DNA from: Bartonella australis AUST/NH1
GTDB taxonomy: Bacteria; Pseudomonadota; Alphaproteobacteria; Rhizobiales; Rhizobiaceae
DNA: 64,000 nucleotides
Reading direction: 5' to 3'
Assembly: GCF_000341355.1 (NCBI RefSeq)
Contig: NC_020300.1
Span: 992,001-1,056,000 of the forward strand
The position numbers were made by a program, and so were the translations under genes. Shown in pieces: positions 30,017 to 39,381 of this stretch; the stretch's first letter is position 1, and each line of letters begins with the position of its first letter. Under the pieces are notes generated by a model, which worked only from the letters and a program-made list of their open reading frames with translations, made no database searches and had not been told where the DNA came from.

Positions 30017-31507
30017 TTAATCCATTTGGATTGTCACAAATCGTAATTCTCCATTCGGAGAAGCGATGATAAATAAAACGTTTTGACGCCCGGCTTCACG
30101 TAATTTATGAAAACGTTTTTTGGCGTCTTCGAGCGTCGTGACTGCGCTCTGATTAATATCAACAATTACCTCACCAACACGAATGCGCTTTTTATCGGCC
30201 GCGCTATTTTTTACGATAGACGTCACAACCAACCCATTAAGCTTATCAGTGATTGAATAACGCTGACGCAGATCAGCCGTGAGCGCCGATAACGTCATTC
30301 CCATAAACTGCATTGTCACGTCTTCTGATGCGGCACTGTCCTTTTCGTTATCAGAATCCCCTGCTGTGTCTTCGTCTGGGTCTGTCTCAATTAGACGGCC
30401 AAGTTTAACTTTTACTGTTTTTTTCAGTCCGTCGCGCAAAACCGTAACATCTACTACCTTTCCTGCCGAGCTTTCTGCGACTAAACGCGGTAAATCATGC
30501 GCATTCTTGATTTTACTACCCCCAAAAGCAAGGATAACATCACCTACATGCAACTGGCTATTATCAACCTCTGCATTTTCTATTTTACCTGCAATGAGCG
30601 CTCCGACTGCTCTATCCAATTTTAAATTTTTCGCAAGATCATCTGTTACTGGCTGAATATGGATCGCTAGCCAACCTCGCTTTACTTCCCCAAAATCGCG
30701 CAACTGATTAATAACAGAAAGAGCCATACTAGACGGTATCGCAAAACCAATCCCAATTGACCCACCAGAAGGCGAAACAATCGCTGTATTAATACCGATT
30801 ACTTCACCATTTCTATCAAAAAGCGGACCGCCAGAATTACCTCGGTTAATCGCTGCATCTGTCTGAATAAAATCATCGTAAGGACCAGCATTAAGATCAC
30901 GATTACGCGCAGAAATAATTCCAACAGTTACACTACCACCAAAACCAAAAGGATTACCAATGGCCATAACCCAATCACCGATACGCGCTTTTTCTGAATC
31001 GCCAAAACGTACAGCTGTTAATTTTTTGCTTCCTGCTACGACTTTAAGCAAAGCCAAATCCGTTTTGCTATCTTTTCCGAGCAATTTTGCTGCCAGTTTT
31101 GTACCATCTGTAAAATTAACTTCGATATCATCAGCATCGGCAACAACATGATAATTTGTAACGATAAGCCCTTCTTGTGCATCAATTACAAAACCTGACC
31201 CCAAAGAACGTATTTTTTGAAATTGACTATCTTTTTGACCATCTTTAGGCGTGAAAAAATCGTTAAAGTACTCTTGCAGTAATGAATCTTTCGGAACGGC
31301 AGGCGCAGAAGTGTTTTCATCTTGCTCTGTCCCGTCGATTTTCTGCGCTGTAGAAATATTGACGACTGTATCCAAAAGCGCAGAAGCTAAATCAGGGACC
31401 GATAGTGGTATATTTTTCTGCTCAATAACACTAGACCAACTTATTGATCCTGATAAAAACAAAACCACGTAGACGGTGGCTATGGCGGCGAAGCGCTTCA
31501 ATAACAT
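30017..31507 (-). CDS. degP: Do/DegP-family periplasmic serine protease
   Basis: This 496-residue HtrA-type protease and chaperone degrades misfolded periplasmic proteins. A signal sequence or anchor covers about residues 1-25. The trypsin-like domain has the catalytic triad His120 (TNYHVVADADD), Asp150 (SKTDLALLK) and Ser225 (RGNSGGPL). Two PDZ domains follow (about 280-375 and 400-495; RGWLAIHIQPV begins the first). An acidic linker rich in Asp and Glu separates them. The frame is open to 31552, but AGGTGA five bases before the ATG at 31507, plus a normal signal peptide, supports that start. It follows hflC, a common Rhizobiales order, linking membrane and periplasm quality control. Confidence 0.95.
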   Translation of the reverse strand: MLLKRFAAIATVYVVLFLSGSISWSSVIEQKNIPLSVPDLASALLDTVVNISTAQKIDGTEQDENTSAPAVPKDSLLQEYFNDFFTPKDGQKDSQFQKIRSLGSGFVIDAQEGLIVTNYHVVADADDIEVNFTDGTKLAAKLLGKDSKTDLALLKVVAGSKKLTAVRFGDSEKARIGDWVMAIGNPFGFGGSVTVGIISARNRDLNAGPYDDFIQTDAAINRGNSGGPLFDRNGEVIGINTAIVSPSGGSIGIGFAIPSSMALSVINQLRDFGEVKRGWLAIHIQPVTDDLAKNLKLDRAVGALIAGKIENAEVDNSQLHVGDVILAFGGSKIKNAHDLPRLVAESSAGKVVDVTVLRDGLKKTVKVKLGRLIETDPDEDTAGDSDNEKDSAASEDVTMQFMGMTLSALTADLRQRYSITDKLNGLVVTSIVKNSAADKKRIRVGEVIVDINQSAVTTLEDAKKRFHKLREAGRQNVLFIIASPNGELRFVTIQMD

Positions 31508-31690
31508 ATTCTCACCTGCGACACGCGTTTGATCAATATCTGCCCTGGGCACCGTTAAATCCGCTTATTTGAAACTGACACACCCCTATCATGCTCCTTT
31601 ATCATAAAAGAAAATGAGCATAGATCAAGCTTCCCTGAAAAAGTAAAAGCCTACGACATAATCGGTTTTCTCAGTCGATAATCGCCGATT

Positions 31691-32596
31691 TTATTTCTGA
31701 GTACCAACATCCGGTGCAAAAGCCCCATTTTTCTGCGGTAAATTATGAAAATAAAAAAAGAAATTTTCTTTTGGTGAAATCACCATCGGCGTTTGTTCTA
31801 AATTTTGGTACTGTTCCATTGCTAACCAAAAATCGTAAAATGACGGAGAGATCTTTCTTGCATCTAATAAAATACGAATGCTCTCGGCTTGACCTTCCCC
31901 ACGCGTGATCTCAGCGTCACGTTTTGCTGCCGCTACAATTTCTTCATATTCGCGATTGGCTTCCGCGACGATGCGATCCCGCTCTTGCTGACCACGAGCA
32001 CGAATATTCTCTGCTGCTGCTTCACGTTCAGCTGCCATCTGTCTGTACACATCCTCTGAAACAGCGTCGGTTAAATCAGTTTTGCGAATACGTACATCAA
32101 CAATGGTGATACCTAATGAACCTGCGTCTACAGAAAATTGTCGTTGGACTTCGGCCATCATCGCTCCGCGTTCATCTGACAAAGCCGCTCTAAATTCCCG
32201 CTTGCCATAAACGGCACGCAAAGCATCGATAAAACGTGGTGCGAGGTTTTCACGCGCAGCGATCTGAGGCCGACCTGATGCAATGCGCTGTAAAAAAAGT
32301 TTCGGATTTGCGATGCGGTAAATAAAAAACGCGTCTACTTCGTAATAAGCACCACCACGCACCTGAACAGATTGCGTAGGAACGTCGTAACGCAATAACC
32401 GGTTGTCAATAACAACCATCTGATCCAAAAAAGGGATCTTAAAATAAATACCAGGATCAGGTTCTACCTTAACAATTTGCCCAAAGCGCTTAATAGCTAC
32501 CTGCTGACGAGGATAAACGATAAAAACGGATGCCCATAACGCTATAAAAATAAGCGCTACGATACCAAAAATAAAAAAGAAACGAGACTGCTGCAT
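31691..32596 (-). CDS. hflC: HflC, membrane protease modulator
   Basis: This 301-residue SPFH/band 7 protein has one N-terminal membrane segment (about 6-26) and a periplasmic SPFH domain. It forms the HflKC complex, which surrounds and controls the FtsH protease. HflC marks include the start of the SPFH domain YPRQQVAIKRFGQIV, GIYFKIPF and the late coiled region MAAEREAAAENIRARGQQE. It begins three bases after the hflK stop, so the two are translationally linked and made together. It is followed by degP. No feature departs from the family. Confidence 0.95.
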   Translation of the reverse strand: MQQSRFFFIFGIVALIFIALWASVFIVYPRQQVAIKRFGQIVKVEPDPGIYFKIPFLDQMVVIDNRLLRYDVPTQSVQVRGGAYYEVDAFFIYRIANPKLFLQRIASGRPQIAARENLAPRFIDALRAVYGKREFRAALSDERGAMMAEVQRQFSVDAGSLGITIVDVRIRKTDLTDAVSEDVYRQMAAEREAAAENIRARGQQERDRIVAEANREYEEIVAAAKRDAEITRGEGQAESIRILLDARKISPSFYDFWLAMEQYQNLEQTPMVISPKENFFFYFHNLPQKNGAFAPDVGTQK

Positions 32597-32599
32597 AAG

Positions 32600-33733
32600 T
32601 TAGTGTCCTCCAGAGACCCCAGAGCCCGACAAAAATACGGGACGTTCTGACGCTGTAGTTGCTTTTCCAGACGAACCGCGCAACAATTCATTTAGCGGTA
32701 GATAAGACACCGCCGAGGTGTCCGTTTGATCTAAAACCAATTTATTTGGTGATGAAAGAATACGCCCCATCCTTTCCATATAGAAACGATAACGGGTCGC
32801 CTCCGGTGAAATTTCAGCTTCACGAGCTATAGCCCGGAAACGTTCAGCGCGTCCTGTTGCTTCTTCAATCATCTGTGCCTTTTCGCCCTTAGCTATTTCA
32901 CGTGTCCGCGAGGCCTCACCATTAGCCAAACCAATTTTAGTAAAACGCACGCGATTACCCTCCTCAATCATTCGCCCACGCTCCTGCTCTGCTTGTTGAA
33001 CAGAATTAAACGCGGCGGCAACCTTAGTAGGAGGGGCGGCTTCGCTAATCGACACGCGATTTATCTCGACACCAAGTTGATATTTATCTGCAGTTAACTG
33101 GATAATCTTTTTAACATCGTCGGCCACTTCTTCTTTTTTGTCGCGTAAAACGTCATCAACTGGTCGAGAGCCAATCACTTCACGCATCGCACTTTCAGCA
33201 ACTTGACGAACCGTCCCCTCCTGGTCATTCACGTTAAATAAGAAGTGGCTGGGGCTTGAAATCCTATAATATACAGAAAAATTAACATTAACGATGTTCT
33301 GATCACTCGAAAGCATCAGGCCTTCACTTTGCTGCATCTGACCAGATTGGCCGCCAATCGCGATTGTTTTTTCCGTCAAAGGCACTTTCATGTAAGTTTC
33401 GATCGGCCAAAAATGAAAATGCAAACCATCGCCAATGATTCCTGCTTTAGGGACACCGAAACGCAACACCACCGCTTGTTCATTCTGCTGAACAATATAA
33501 ACAGACTGAAAAAGCCATAAAAGCACACCAAAGAAAAGCAGCGAAATCAAAATACTGCCACCCCCAAATTGCTTAAGCTGATCTTGCCCTTTGCGCAAAA
33601 TATCGTCAATATTGGGACCATCACCGCTACCACCAGAACCAAAAGACCCCTTAGGTGATGACTTTTTATCATCGTCACGCTTACTTTTGCCACCATCCCA
33701 GGGGCCACCACCATTTTGATTCGTCCAAGGCAT
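32600..33733 (-). CDS. hflK: HflK, membrane protease modulator
   Basis: This 377-residue partner of HflC has a glycine- and aspartate-rich cytoplasmic N-terminus (MPWTNQNGGGPWDGG), a membrane segment at about 58-78 and an SPFH domain starting at VQQNEQAVVLRFG. The block VNRVSISEAAPPTKV-like region (here INRVSISEAAPPTKVAAAF) and the EAEISPEATRYRFYMERM-type region are typical of HflK. The glycine-rich head is usual in the family. The frame opens at a GTG at 33739, but GAGGTGG just upstream fits the ATG at 33733. A folA-thyA pair lies upstream on the same strand with a 125-base gap. Confidence 0.94.
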   Translation of the reverse strand: MPWTNQNGGGPWDGGKSKRDDDKKSSPKGSFGSGGSGDGPNIDDILRKGQDQLKQFGGGSILISLLFFGVLLWLFQSVYIVQQNEQAVVLRFGVPKAGIIGDGLHFHFWPIETYMKVPLTEKTIAIGGQSGQMQQSEGLMLSSDQNIVNVNFSVYYRISSPSHFLFNVNDQEGTVRQVAESAMREVIGSRPVDDVLRDKKEEVADDVKKIIQLTADKYQLGVEINRVSISEAAPPTKVAAAFNSVQQAEQERGRMIEEGNRVRFTKIGLANGEASRTREIAKGEKAQMIEEATGRAERFRAIAREAEISPEATRYRFYMERMGRILSSPNKLVLDQTDTSAVSYLPLNELLRGSSGKATTASERPVFLSGSGVSGGH

Positions 33734-33858
33734 CACCACCTCATTTTTTAAATTAACGCCGCTTATTAGATACCAACATCCACAAAAACTTCCTTTTGTA
33801 AAGTGCCTATTATCTGGCAGCGAGGGAACTGAAAAAATATTTCTCTCATTATCAAATG

Positions 33859-34368
33859 TTACAACCGATCATAAATCACAAAACGTGTCGCGTGGCTGTC
33901 CTTACCTCCTTCCGGGATATATTGTGTTTCAAGAATAGTCCACTTATCTTTGTCAAAAACAGGGAAAAAACTATCCCCTTCGATAGAATCCAAAATTTCC
34001 GTAAGAAATATTTTATCAGCGATAATTAATCCTTGTCGAAAAATTTCACCACCACCAATAATAAAAATGGCATCTCCACCATTTCTGAAAGCTAGTTTTT
34101 CTGCAATGAAGCAAGCTTTAGGTAGAGAATGAGCAACGACAGCGCCTTCAGCCGCAAACGAACGATTACGGGTAACGACGATATTTGTACGCCCTGGTAG
34201 AGGTTTTTTAAGAGAGTCCCAAGTTTTTCGCCCCATAATAACGGGTTTTCCTAAAGTCAAAGTTTTAAAACGTTGCAAATCCGTTGATAAGCGCCAAGGC
34301 ATCGTACCCTCGCGGCCGATAACACCATTTTGCGAGACAGCTGCAATTAAATAAACTGGAAGGGTCAT
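33859..34368 (-). CDS. folA: Dihydrofolate reductase
   Basis: This 169-residue enzyme reduces dihydrofolate to tetrahydrofolate with NADPH. Family marks are [20 protein letters not shown] (substrate pocket and the Trp of the M20 loop), [11 protein letters not shown] (cofactor binding), [12 protein letters not shown] and [14 protein letters not shown]. The ATG overlaps the thyA stop by four bases, so the two are coupled. That is functional: ThyA produces dihydrofolate when it makes dTMP and FolA recycles it. Confidence 0.96.
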   Translation of the reverse strand: MTLPVYLIAAVSQNGVIGREGTMPWRLSTDLQRFKTLTLGKPVIMGRKTWDSLKKPLPGRTNIVVTRNRSFAAEGAVVAHSLPKACFIAEKLAFRNGGDAIFIIGGGEIFRQGLIIADKIFLTEILDSIEGDSFFPVFDKDKWTILETQYIPEGGKDSHATRFVIYDRL

Positions 34369-35159
34369 ATCGCTACTGGTGCCTTAATATGCGGTTGAGC
34401 TTCATAATTTAGCAATTCAAAATCCTCAAATTTGAAAGAAAAAAGATCTTTGATTGCCGGATTCAAAAGCATCGATGGCAAAGTGCCTGGTATACGGTTC
34501 AGCTGCCGTTTTGCCTGCTCAAAATGATTAAAATAAAGATGAGCATCACCAAGCGTATGAATAAAATCACCAGCTTTTAAACCAGTTACTTGAGCAATCA
34601 TCATCGTTAACAATGCATAAGAAGCAATATTGAATGGAACGCCCAAAAAAACATCTGCTGAACGTTGATAAAGTTGACAGGACAATCTACCAGAAGCAAC
34701 ATAAAATTGGAATAAACAATGGCAGGGCGGTAAAGCCATTTCCTCAATCGAGGCAGGGTTCCACGCTGACACAATGAGGCGACGCGAATCAGGACTTTTA
34801 TTAATCATGGCCAAAAGGTTACTGATTTGATCGATATAACGTCCATCAGGTGCGGGCCAAGAACGCCACTGGTAGCCATAAATAGGGCCCAGATCCCCTT
34901 TTTCATCAGCCCACTCATCCCAAATGGATACGCCGTGCTTCTTTAGCCACGCAATATTTGTGTCACCTTTAAGAAACCATAAAAGCTCATAAATAATTGA
35001 GCGTAAATGTAATTTTTTTGTTGTTAATAAAGGAAATCCAGACTGCAAATTAAACCGCATCTGATACCCAAAAATCGACCGCGTCCCGACGCCCGTCCGG
35101 TCTGTGCGATCGGTGCCGTTATTTAACACATGAAATAAAAGATCAAGATACGCCTTCAT
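34365..35159 (-). CDS. thyA: Thymidylate synthase
   Basis: This 264-residue enzyme methylates dUMP to dTMP with methylenetetrahydrofolate. The catalytic cysteine is Cys146 in [12 protein letters not shown], and the length and numbering equal those of E. coli ThyA. Other marks are [42 protein letters not shown] and GDAHLYFNH. Its 5' part has decayed relatives in the two spacers of the neighbouring transporter array (36915-37260 and 39020-39195), which shows that its upstream end was included in the duplicated unit. This copy is intact. Confidence 0.97.
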   Translation of the reverse strand: MKAYLDLLFHVLNNGTDRTDRTGVGTRSIFGYQMRFNLQSGFPLLTTKKLHLRSIIYELLWFLKGDTNIAWLKKHGVSIWDEWADEKGDLGPIYGYQWRSWPAPDGRYIDQISNLLAMINKSPDSRRLIVSAWNPASIEEMALPPCHCLFQFYVASGRLSCQLYQRSADVFLGVPFNIASYALLTMMIAQVTGLKAGDFIHTLGDAHLYFNHFEQAKRQLNRIPGTLPSMLLNPAIKDLFSFKFEDFELLNYEAQPHIKAPVAI

Positions 35160-35244
35160 ATAAGCTTTATGGCAGATTCTATAGCACTGCAGAAACTAAA
35201 AAATTCCGCAATTTGCGAAAATATTTTCCACGAAATTATTATTA

Positions 35245-35250
35245 TATAAT
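35245..35250 (+). promoter_or_regulatory. Candidate -10 box of kgtP copy 1
   Basis: TATAAT lies 75 bases before the chosen ATG in the region between thyA and kgtP. The same hexamer is present at the matching place in copy 3 (39303-39308) but is CGCAAT in copy 2 (37308-37313). No clear -35 box was assigned. Confidence 0.45.
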
Positions 35251-35324
35251 TGAATTTGTGTAACTCCAACTGTAAATAGCCCTGAAAAGAAATGAACAAT
35301 ATAACTACATGGGGGGATAACTTT

Positions 35325-36632
35325 ATGGAAAATGAAACAACCTTGGCATCACGTGATATGAGGAAACGTATCTCATCCGTTGTGTCCAGCGCGTCGGGTA
35401 ATTTAGTAGAATGGTACGACTTCTATGTCTATTCCTTTGCATCAATTTATTTTGCGTCGCAATTTTTTCCCTCAGGTGGTGACGTTGTTGTCCAGCTTTT
35501 GAAAGCCGCAGGTATTTTTTTTGCCGGCTTTCTTATGCGCCCAGTAGGGGCATGGCTTTTTGGTTTTATCGCTGATCGTTATGGTCGCAAACGTTCGATG
35601 CTCATCTCCGTTTTCATAATGTGTGCTAGCTCATTTTTGATCGCTCTGCTTCCTACTTACAAAACCATTGGGGTAGCGGCAGCAGTCCTTCTGCTTTTAG
35701 TCCGAATGCTTCAAGGGCTTTCAGCCGGCGGGGAATATGGCATCATAGCAACTTATATGGGTGAAATTTCTGTCAAAAATCACCGAGGCTTCTTTAGCTC
35801 TTTTCAACCTGCCACACTGATTTGTGGACAGCTCTTAGCAAGTCTTGTCATATTTATTCTTGCGTTTTATCTCACAGAAGATCAGATGAGGGCTTGGGGT
35901 TGGCGTATTCCTTTTGCTATTGGCGGATTAGCGGCCATTGTCGCAATTCGTCTACGCCGTTCGCTCCATGAAACAACGACCAAAGAAAGCCGTTCTAAAA
36001 TACAAACCGGCGGTCTTACAGAACTTATGAGAAACCATAAAAAGTCCTTTTTAAAAATCGTTTGTTTCACATCCGGAGGATCGCTCACATTTTACACTTA
36101 TACGACTTATATGCAAAAATACCTGATTACGACGACTGGGTTCGACAAACAAACAGCCATAACTGTGATGGCTGCTGCGCTTTTTGTCTTCATGTTATTG
36201 CAGCCTCTATTTGGCATATTGGCCGATAAAATTGGAACAAAAACTTCATTCATTATCTGGAGTATTTTGGCCATTATCTTTACGATCCCTGGCTTTAGAA
36301 CCATTGGAAATACTGACAGTACGTGGGTCGCTCTACCGGTTATTATTGGATTGTTGTGTATAATGAGTTTTTATACATCTGTCGCTGGTGTCGTTAAAGC
36401 AGAAATGTTTCCTTCTTCAATACGAGCAACAGGAGTGGGTTTGTCTTTTGCAATTGGCAATGCGCTCTTCGGTGGCTCTGCAGAATTCGTAGCGCTTAAG
36501 CTAAAGGAAAGCGGACATGAATCAATTTTCTATTTCTATATAACTGCCGTGATGATAATTGCGTTCATCGCAATTCTTACAATGCCAGATGCCCGGAAAG
36601 AAGGATATCTTCAAGACAAAAATATCCATTAA
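35325..36632 (+). CDS. kgtP: KgtP-type MHS-family 2-oxoglutarate transporter, copy 1
   Basis: This 435-residue major facilitator protein of the metabolite:H+ symporter family closely follows E. coli KgtP, the 2-oxoglutarate permease. Matching stretches are SASGNLVEWYDFYVYSFASI, GFLMRPVGAWLFGFIADRYG with GRKRS (the loop 2-3 motif), RMLQGLSAGGEYG, FTSGGSLTFYTYTTYMQKYL and VKAEMFPSSIRATGVG. About 12 membrane segments. The frame is open to an ATG at 35292, but GGGGGATAA before the ATG at 35325 is conserved in all three copies, so I use it. Substrate is inferred from similarity. An intrinsic terminator follows. Intracellular or gut bacteria can use 2-oxoglutarate as a carbon source. Confidence 0.88.
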   Translation: MENETTLASRDMRKRISSVVSSASGNLVEWYDFYVYSFASIYFASQFFPSGGDVVVQLLKAAGIFFAGFLMRPVGAWLFGFIADRYGRKRSMLISVFIMCASSFLIALLPTYKTIGVAAAVLLLLVRMLQGLSAGGEYGIIATYMGEISVKNHRGFFSSFQPATLICGQLLASLVIFILAFYLTEDQMRAWGWRIPFAIGGLAAIVAIRLRRSLHETTTKESRSKIQTGGLTELMRNHKKSFLKIVCFTSGGSLTFYTYTTYMQKYLITTTGFDKQTAITVMAAALFVFMLLQPLFGILADKIGTKTSFIIWSILAIIFTIPGFRTIGNTDSTWVALPVIIGLLCIMSFYTSVAGVVKAEMFPSSIRATGVGLSFAIGNALFGGSAEFVALKLKESGHESIFYFYITAVMIIAFIAILTMPDARKEGYLQDKNIH

Positions 36633-36647
36633 AATCCCCTAAGTAAA

Positions 36648-36676
36648 CAAAAAGCCTGGTATTTTCAGGCTTTTTG
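36648..36676 (+). terminator. Intrinsic terminator after kgtP copy 1
   Basis: AAAAGCCTG and CAGGCTTTT form a 9-base stem around GTATTTT, with T tract. Confidence 0.85.
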
Positions 36677-37386
36677 TCTTTATTGGAAATTTAATTTCAA
36701 AATTATCTCAATTTTATCAAATATAATTAGTTTTTGGCCGCTTAGTTTAGTAATTTTTGATATAATCATTTTTAGCATTTGGTCCGCCTGTATAATATAC
36801 CTCGGAATCAGTTCACGCCTTTAGACTCCTTTTTCTAATATAAAAGCTAACCGACACATTTTTCTTCTTCGTCACCAAAATCAAACAACACTGCAGTGAA
36901 CAATACCTGAAACAGAGCTTCACCGCTGCTTCGCGTGCCTAAAATGATTAAAATAAAGATGAGCATCACCAGGCCTGTAAATAAAATCGCCGATTTCTAA
37001 CTCGTTATTTTGGAAAGCGTTGTCATTGACTACGCAATATTTGTGCTACCTTTAAAAAAACATAAAGGCTCATAAATAATTAAGCGTAAATGTAATTTTT
37101 TTGTTGTTAATGGGAAATCCAAACTACGAATTAACCGCGTCTGATGTCCAAAACCGACTGTATTCTACGCTTGTCTGATCTGAGCGGCCGGCGTAGTCGT
37201 TTGAAACATGAAATATAAAGACCGAGATACGTCTTTATATTATTTTCGTGGCCGGTTTCACCTATTACAGAAACCAAAAATTTCGCGATTCGCAAAAATT
37301 ATCGTTACGCAATTAAATTTTGATGACTCAAATTCTAAATAGCTTTAAAAGAGACGGACATATAATTATATGAGGGGGATAATTTT
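36677..37386. other. Spacer between kgtP copies 1 and 2
   Basis: It contains the copied downstream tail (to about 36910), a thyA remnant (about 36915-37260) and the promoter region of copy 2. No intact gene. Confidence 0.6.
36915..37260 (-). pseudogene. thyA: Decayed thyA remnant, internally deleted
   Basis: Two pieces of thyA can be recognised by eye. The first, near 36940-36975, matches the intact gene near 34520-34555 (AAAATGATTAAAATAAAGATG shared). The second, near 37045-37230, matches 34965-35150 (for example CTCATAAATAATT and AAATGTAATTTTTTTGTTG). About 400 bases in between are missing, and small changes break the frame, so no ThyA could be made. Confidence 0.8.
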
Positions 37387-38697
37387 ATGGGAGATGAAGC
37401 GGCTTTAGCGCAGCATGATACAAGAAAACACGTCCAATCTATCGTGTCGAGTGCGTCGGGTAATTTAATAGAATGGTATAACTTTTACGTCTATTCCTTT
37501 GCATCAATTTATTTTGCATCACAATTTTTTCCTTCAGATGGTGATGTTGTTGTTCAACTTTTGAAAGCCGCTGGTGTCTTTTTCGTTGGCTTTCTTATGC
37601 GCCCAATAGGCGGGTGGCTTTTTGGCTTTATTGCTGACCGTTATGGCCGAAAACATTCAATACTTATCTCTATTTTTATGATGTGTGGCAGTTCATTCTT
37701 AATCGCTCTGCTTCCTACCTACGAAACCATTGGGATGGCAGCAGCAATCTTCCTGCTCTTACTTCAAATGCTTCAAGGGCTTTCAGCCGGCGGCGGATAT
37801 GGTACCATAGCAACTTATATGAGTGAAGTTTCTCTCGAAAATCACCGGGGCTTCTTTAGCTCTTTTCAAGCTACTACGCTAATTTCCGGACAACTTTTAG
37901 CTAGTCTTGTTATATTCATTCTTGCGTTTTGTCTCACAGAAGATCAGCTGAAGGCTTGGGGTTGGCGTATTCCTTTTGCTATCGGTGGATTAGCGGCAAT
38001 TGCTGCGGCCTATCTGCGCCATTCGCTCCACGAAACAACGACTAAGAAAAGTCGTTCTGAAGTGCGGGCTAATAGTCTTACAGAACTTTTTAAAAACCAC
38101 CGCAGGGCTTTTTTTACGATCATTGGCTTTACATCTGCAGGGTCACTTACATTCTACACTTACACGACTTATATGCAAAAATATCTGATCACAACGACGG
38201 GATTTGATAAACATGCAGCCATAACTATAATGACCGTCGCGCTTTTTATCTTCATGCTATTGCAGCCTTTATTTGGCAAATTGGCCGATAAAATTGGAGC
38301 GAAAAATTTGCTGATCATTTGGAGCCTCTTGTCCATTATCTTCACCTAAATCCCTGGCTTTAGAGCCATTGGGAATACTGGCAGTATATGGGTCGCTCTA
38401 TCGGTTGTCATTGGAATGCTGTGCATCGTGAGCTTTTATACGTCTATTGCCGGTATCGTTAAAGCAGAAATGTTCCCCTCTTCAATACGAGCGACAGGAG
38501 TGAGTTTATCTTATGCCATTGCCAATGCGCTCTTTGGTGGCTCTGCGGAATTCATAGCACTTAAGCTGAAGGAAAGTGGGCATGAATCCGTTTTCTATTT
38601 TTACATAACTGCCGTGACGATAATCGCGTTCATTGCAATTCTTACAATGCCGGACACCCGGAAAGAAGGTTATCTTCGAGACGACAATATCCATTAA
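37387..38697 (+). pseudogene. kgtP: KgtP-type transporter copy 2, interrupted by an in-frame TAA
   Basis: The reading frame matches copies 1 and 3 throughout but carries an extra codon, TAA, at 38347-38349, after IIFT and before IPGFRAIG (IFT-stop-IPG, where copy 1 reads IFTIPG). The total is 436 codons instead of 435, so the lesion is a clean three-base insertion. The first part would give a 320-residue protein lacking the last three or so membrane segments; the tail is open in the same frame to 38697. Other substitutions (AGGGYG for AGGEYG in the QGLSAGG motif, YNFYVY for YDFYVY) also suggest relaxed constraint. The candidate -10 box is degraded. Read-through or use of the truncated protein is possible but not supported. 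Confidence 0.85.
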
Positions 38698-38712
38698 AAT
38701 CCCCTGATTAAA

Positions 38713-38741
38713 CAAAAAGCCTGGTATTTTCAGGCTTTTTG
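38713..38741 (+). terminator. Intrinsic terminator after kgtP copy 2
   Basis: Same AAAAGCCTG/CAGGCTTTT stem as copy 1, with T tract. Confidence 0.8.
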
Positions 38742-39019
38742 TCTTTATTGGAAATTTAATTTCAAACTTAGCTAAATTTTGTCAAATATAACTAGTTTTC
38801 GGCTGCCAAATAAGGAAAAGTTGCACGACGACTTTTGAAATCTTCTCGTATTATTCTGGTAATTTTTAAAATAACCATTTTGGCGTTTAGTTGACCCATA
38901 TAATATGCTTCGAAATCATTTTAACGCTCTTGGACTCCTTTTTCTAATGTAAAAGCTGATCAACACATTCTGGTCTTTCATCACCAAAATTAGGCAATGC
39001 AACATCAAAAAATAGCTGA

Positions 39020-39195
39020 TATGCAGCTCAATTGCCGCTTTGCAATTTTTCGTCGTTAACAAAGGAAATCCAAGCTGCAAATTAAACCGCATCTGATATC
39101 CAAAAACCGACTAGGTTCCGCCACTTATCTGATCTGAACGGTCAACGCCATTATCTAAAATACGAAATATAAAGATTGAGATACGTCTTTGTGCG
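39020..39195 (-). pseudogene. thyA: Second decayed thyA remnant (5' end)
   Basis: The stretch 39050-39190 matches the first 45 or so codons of thyA (intact copy at about 35020-35159), sharing AAAGGAAATCCA and CTGCAAATTAAACCGCATCT. The middle of the gene is missing, and a short piece near 39030 may match the region near 34500. The frame is broken. Confidence 0.75.
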
Positions 39196-39302
39196 GGCGT
39201 TACAGCTGATTTTTTCTATTACAGAAACTAAAAGTCTCACAATTCAAAAAAATAAAATTCACTTAAGTTCACGAGAATATCTTTCACAAGAAATTATCAT
39301 TA

Positions 39303-39308
39303 TATAAT
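39303..39308 (+). promoter_or_regulatory. Candidate -10 box of kgtP copy 3
   Basis: TATAAT lies 74 bases before the chosen ATG, at the same place as in copy 1. No clear -35 box was assigned. Confidence 0.45.
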
Positions 39309-39381
39309 TGAATTTTGATGATCCAAATTGTAAATAGCCCTAAAAAATATGAACAACAAGGATATAAAGGGATATAACTTC

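Larger units (their letters stand above)
38742..39381. other. Spacer between kgtP copies 2 and 3
   Basis: It contains the copied downstream tail (to about 39015), a second thyA remnant and the promoter region of copy 3 with a TATAAT box at 39303-39308. No intact gene. Confidence 0.6.

Noticed and set aside
38416..38697. The 93-codon frame after the TAA in kgtP copy 2, as a separate small gene
   Set aside because: It is in the same frame and matches the C-terminal part of the paralogues, so it is the tail of the interrupted gene.
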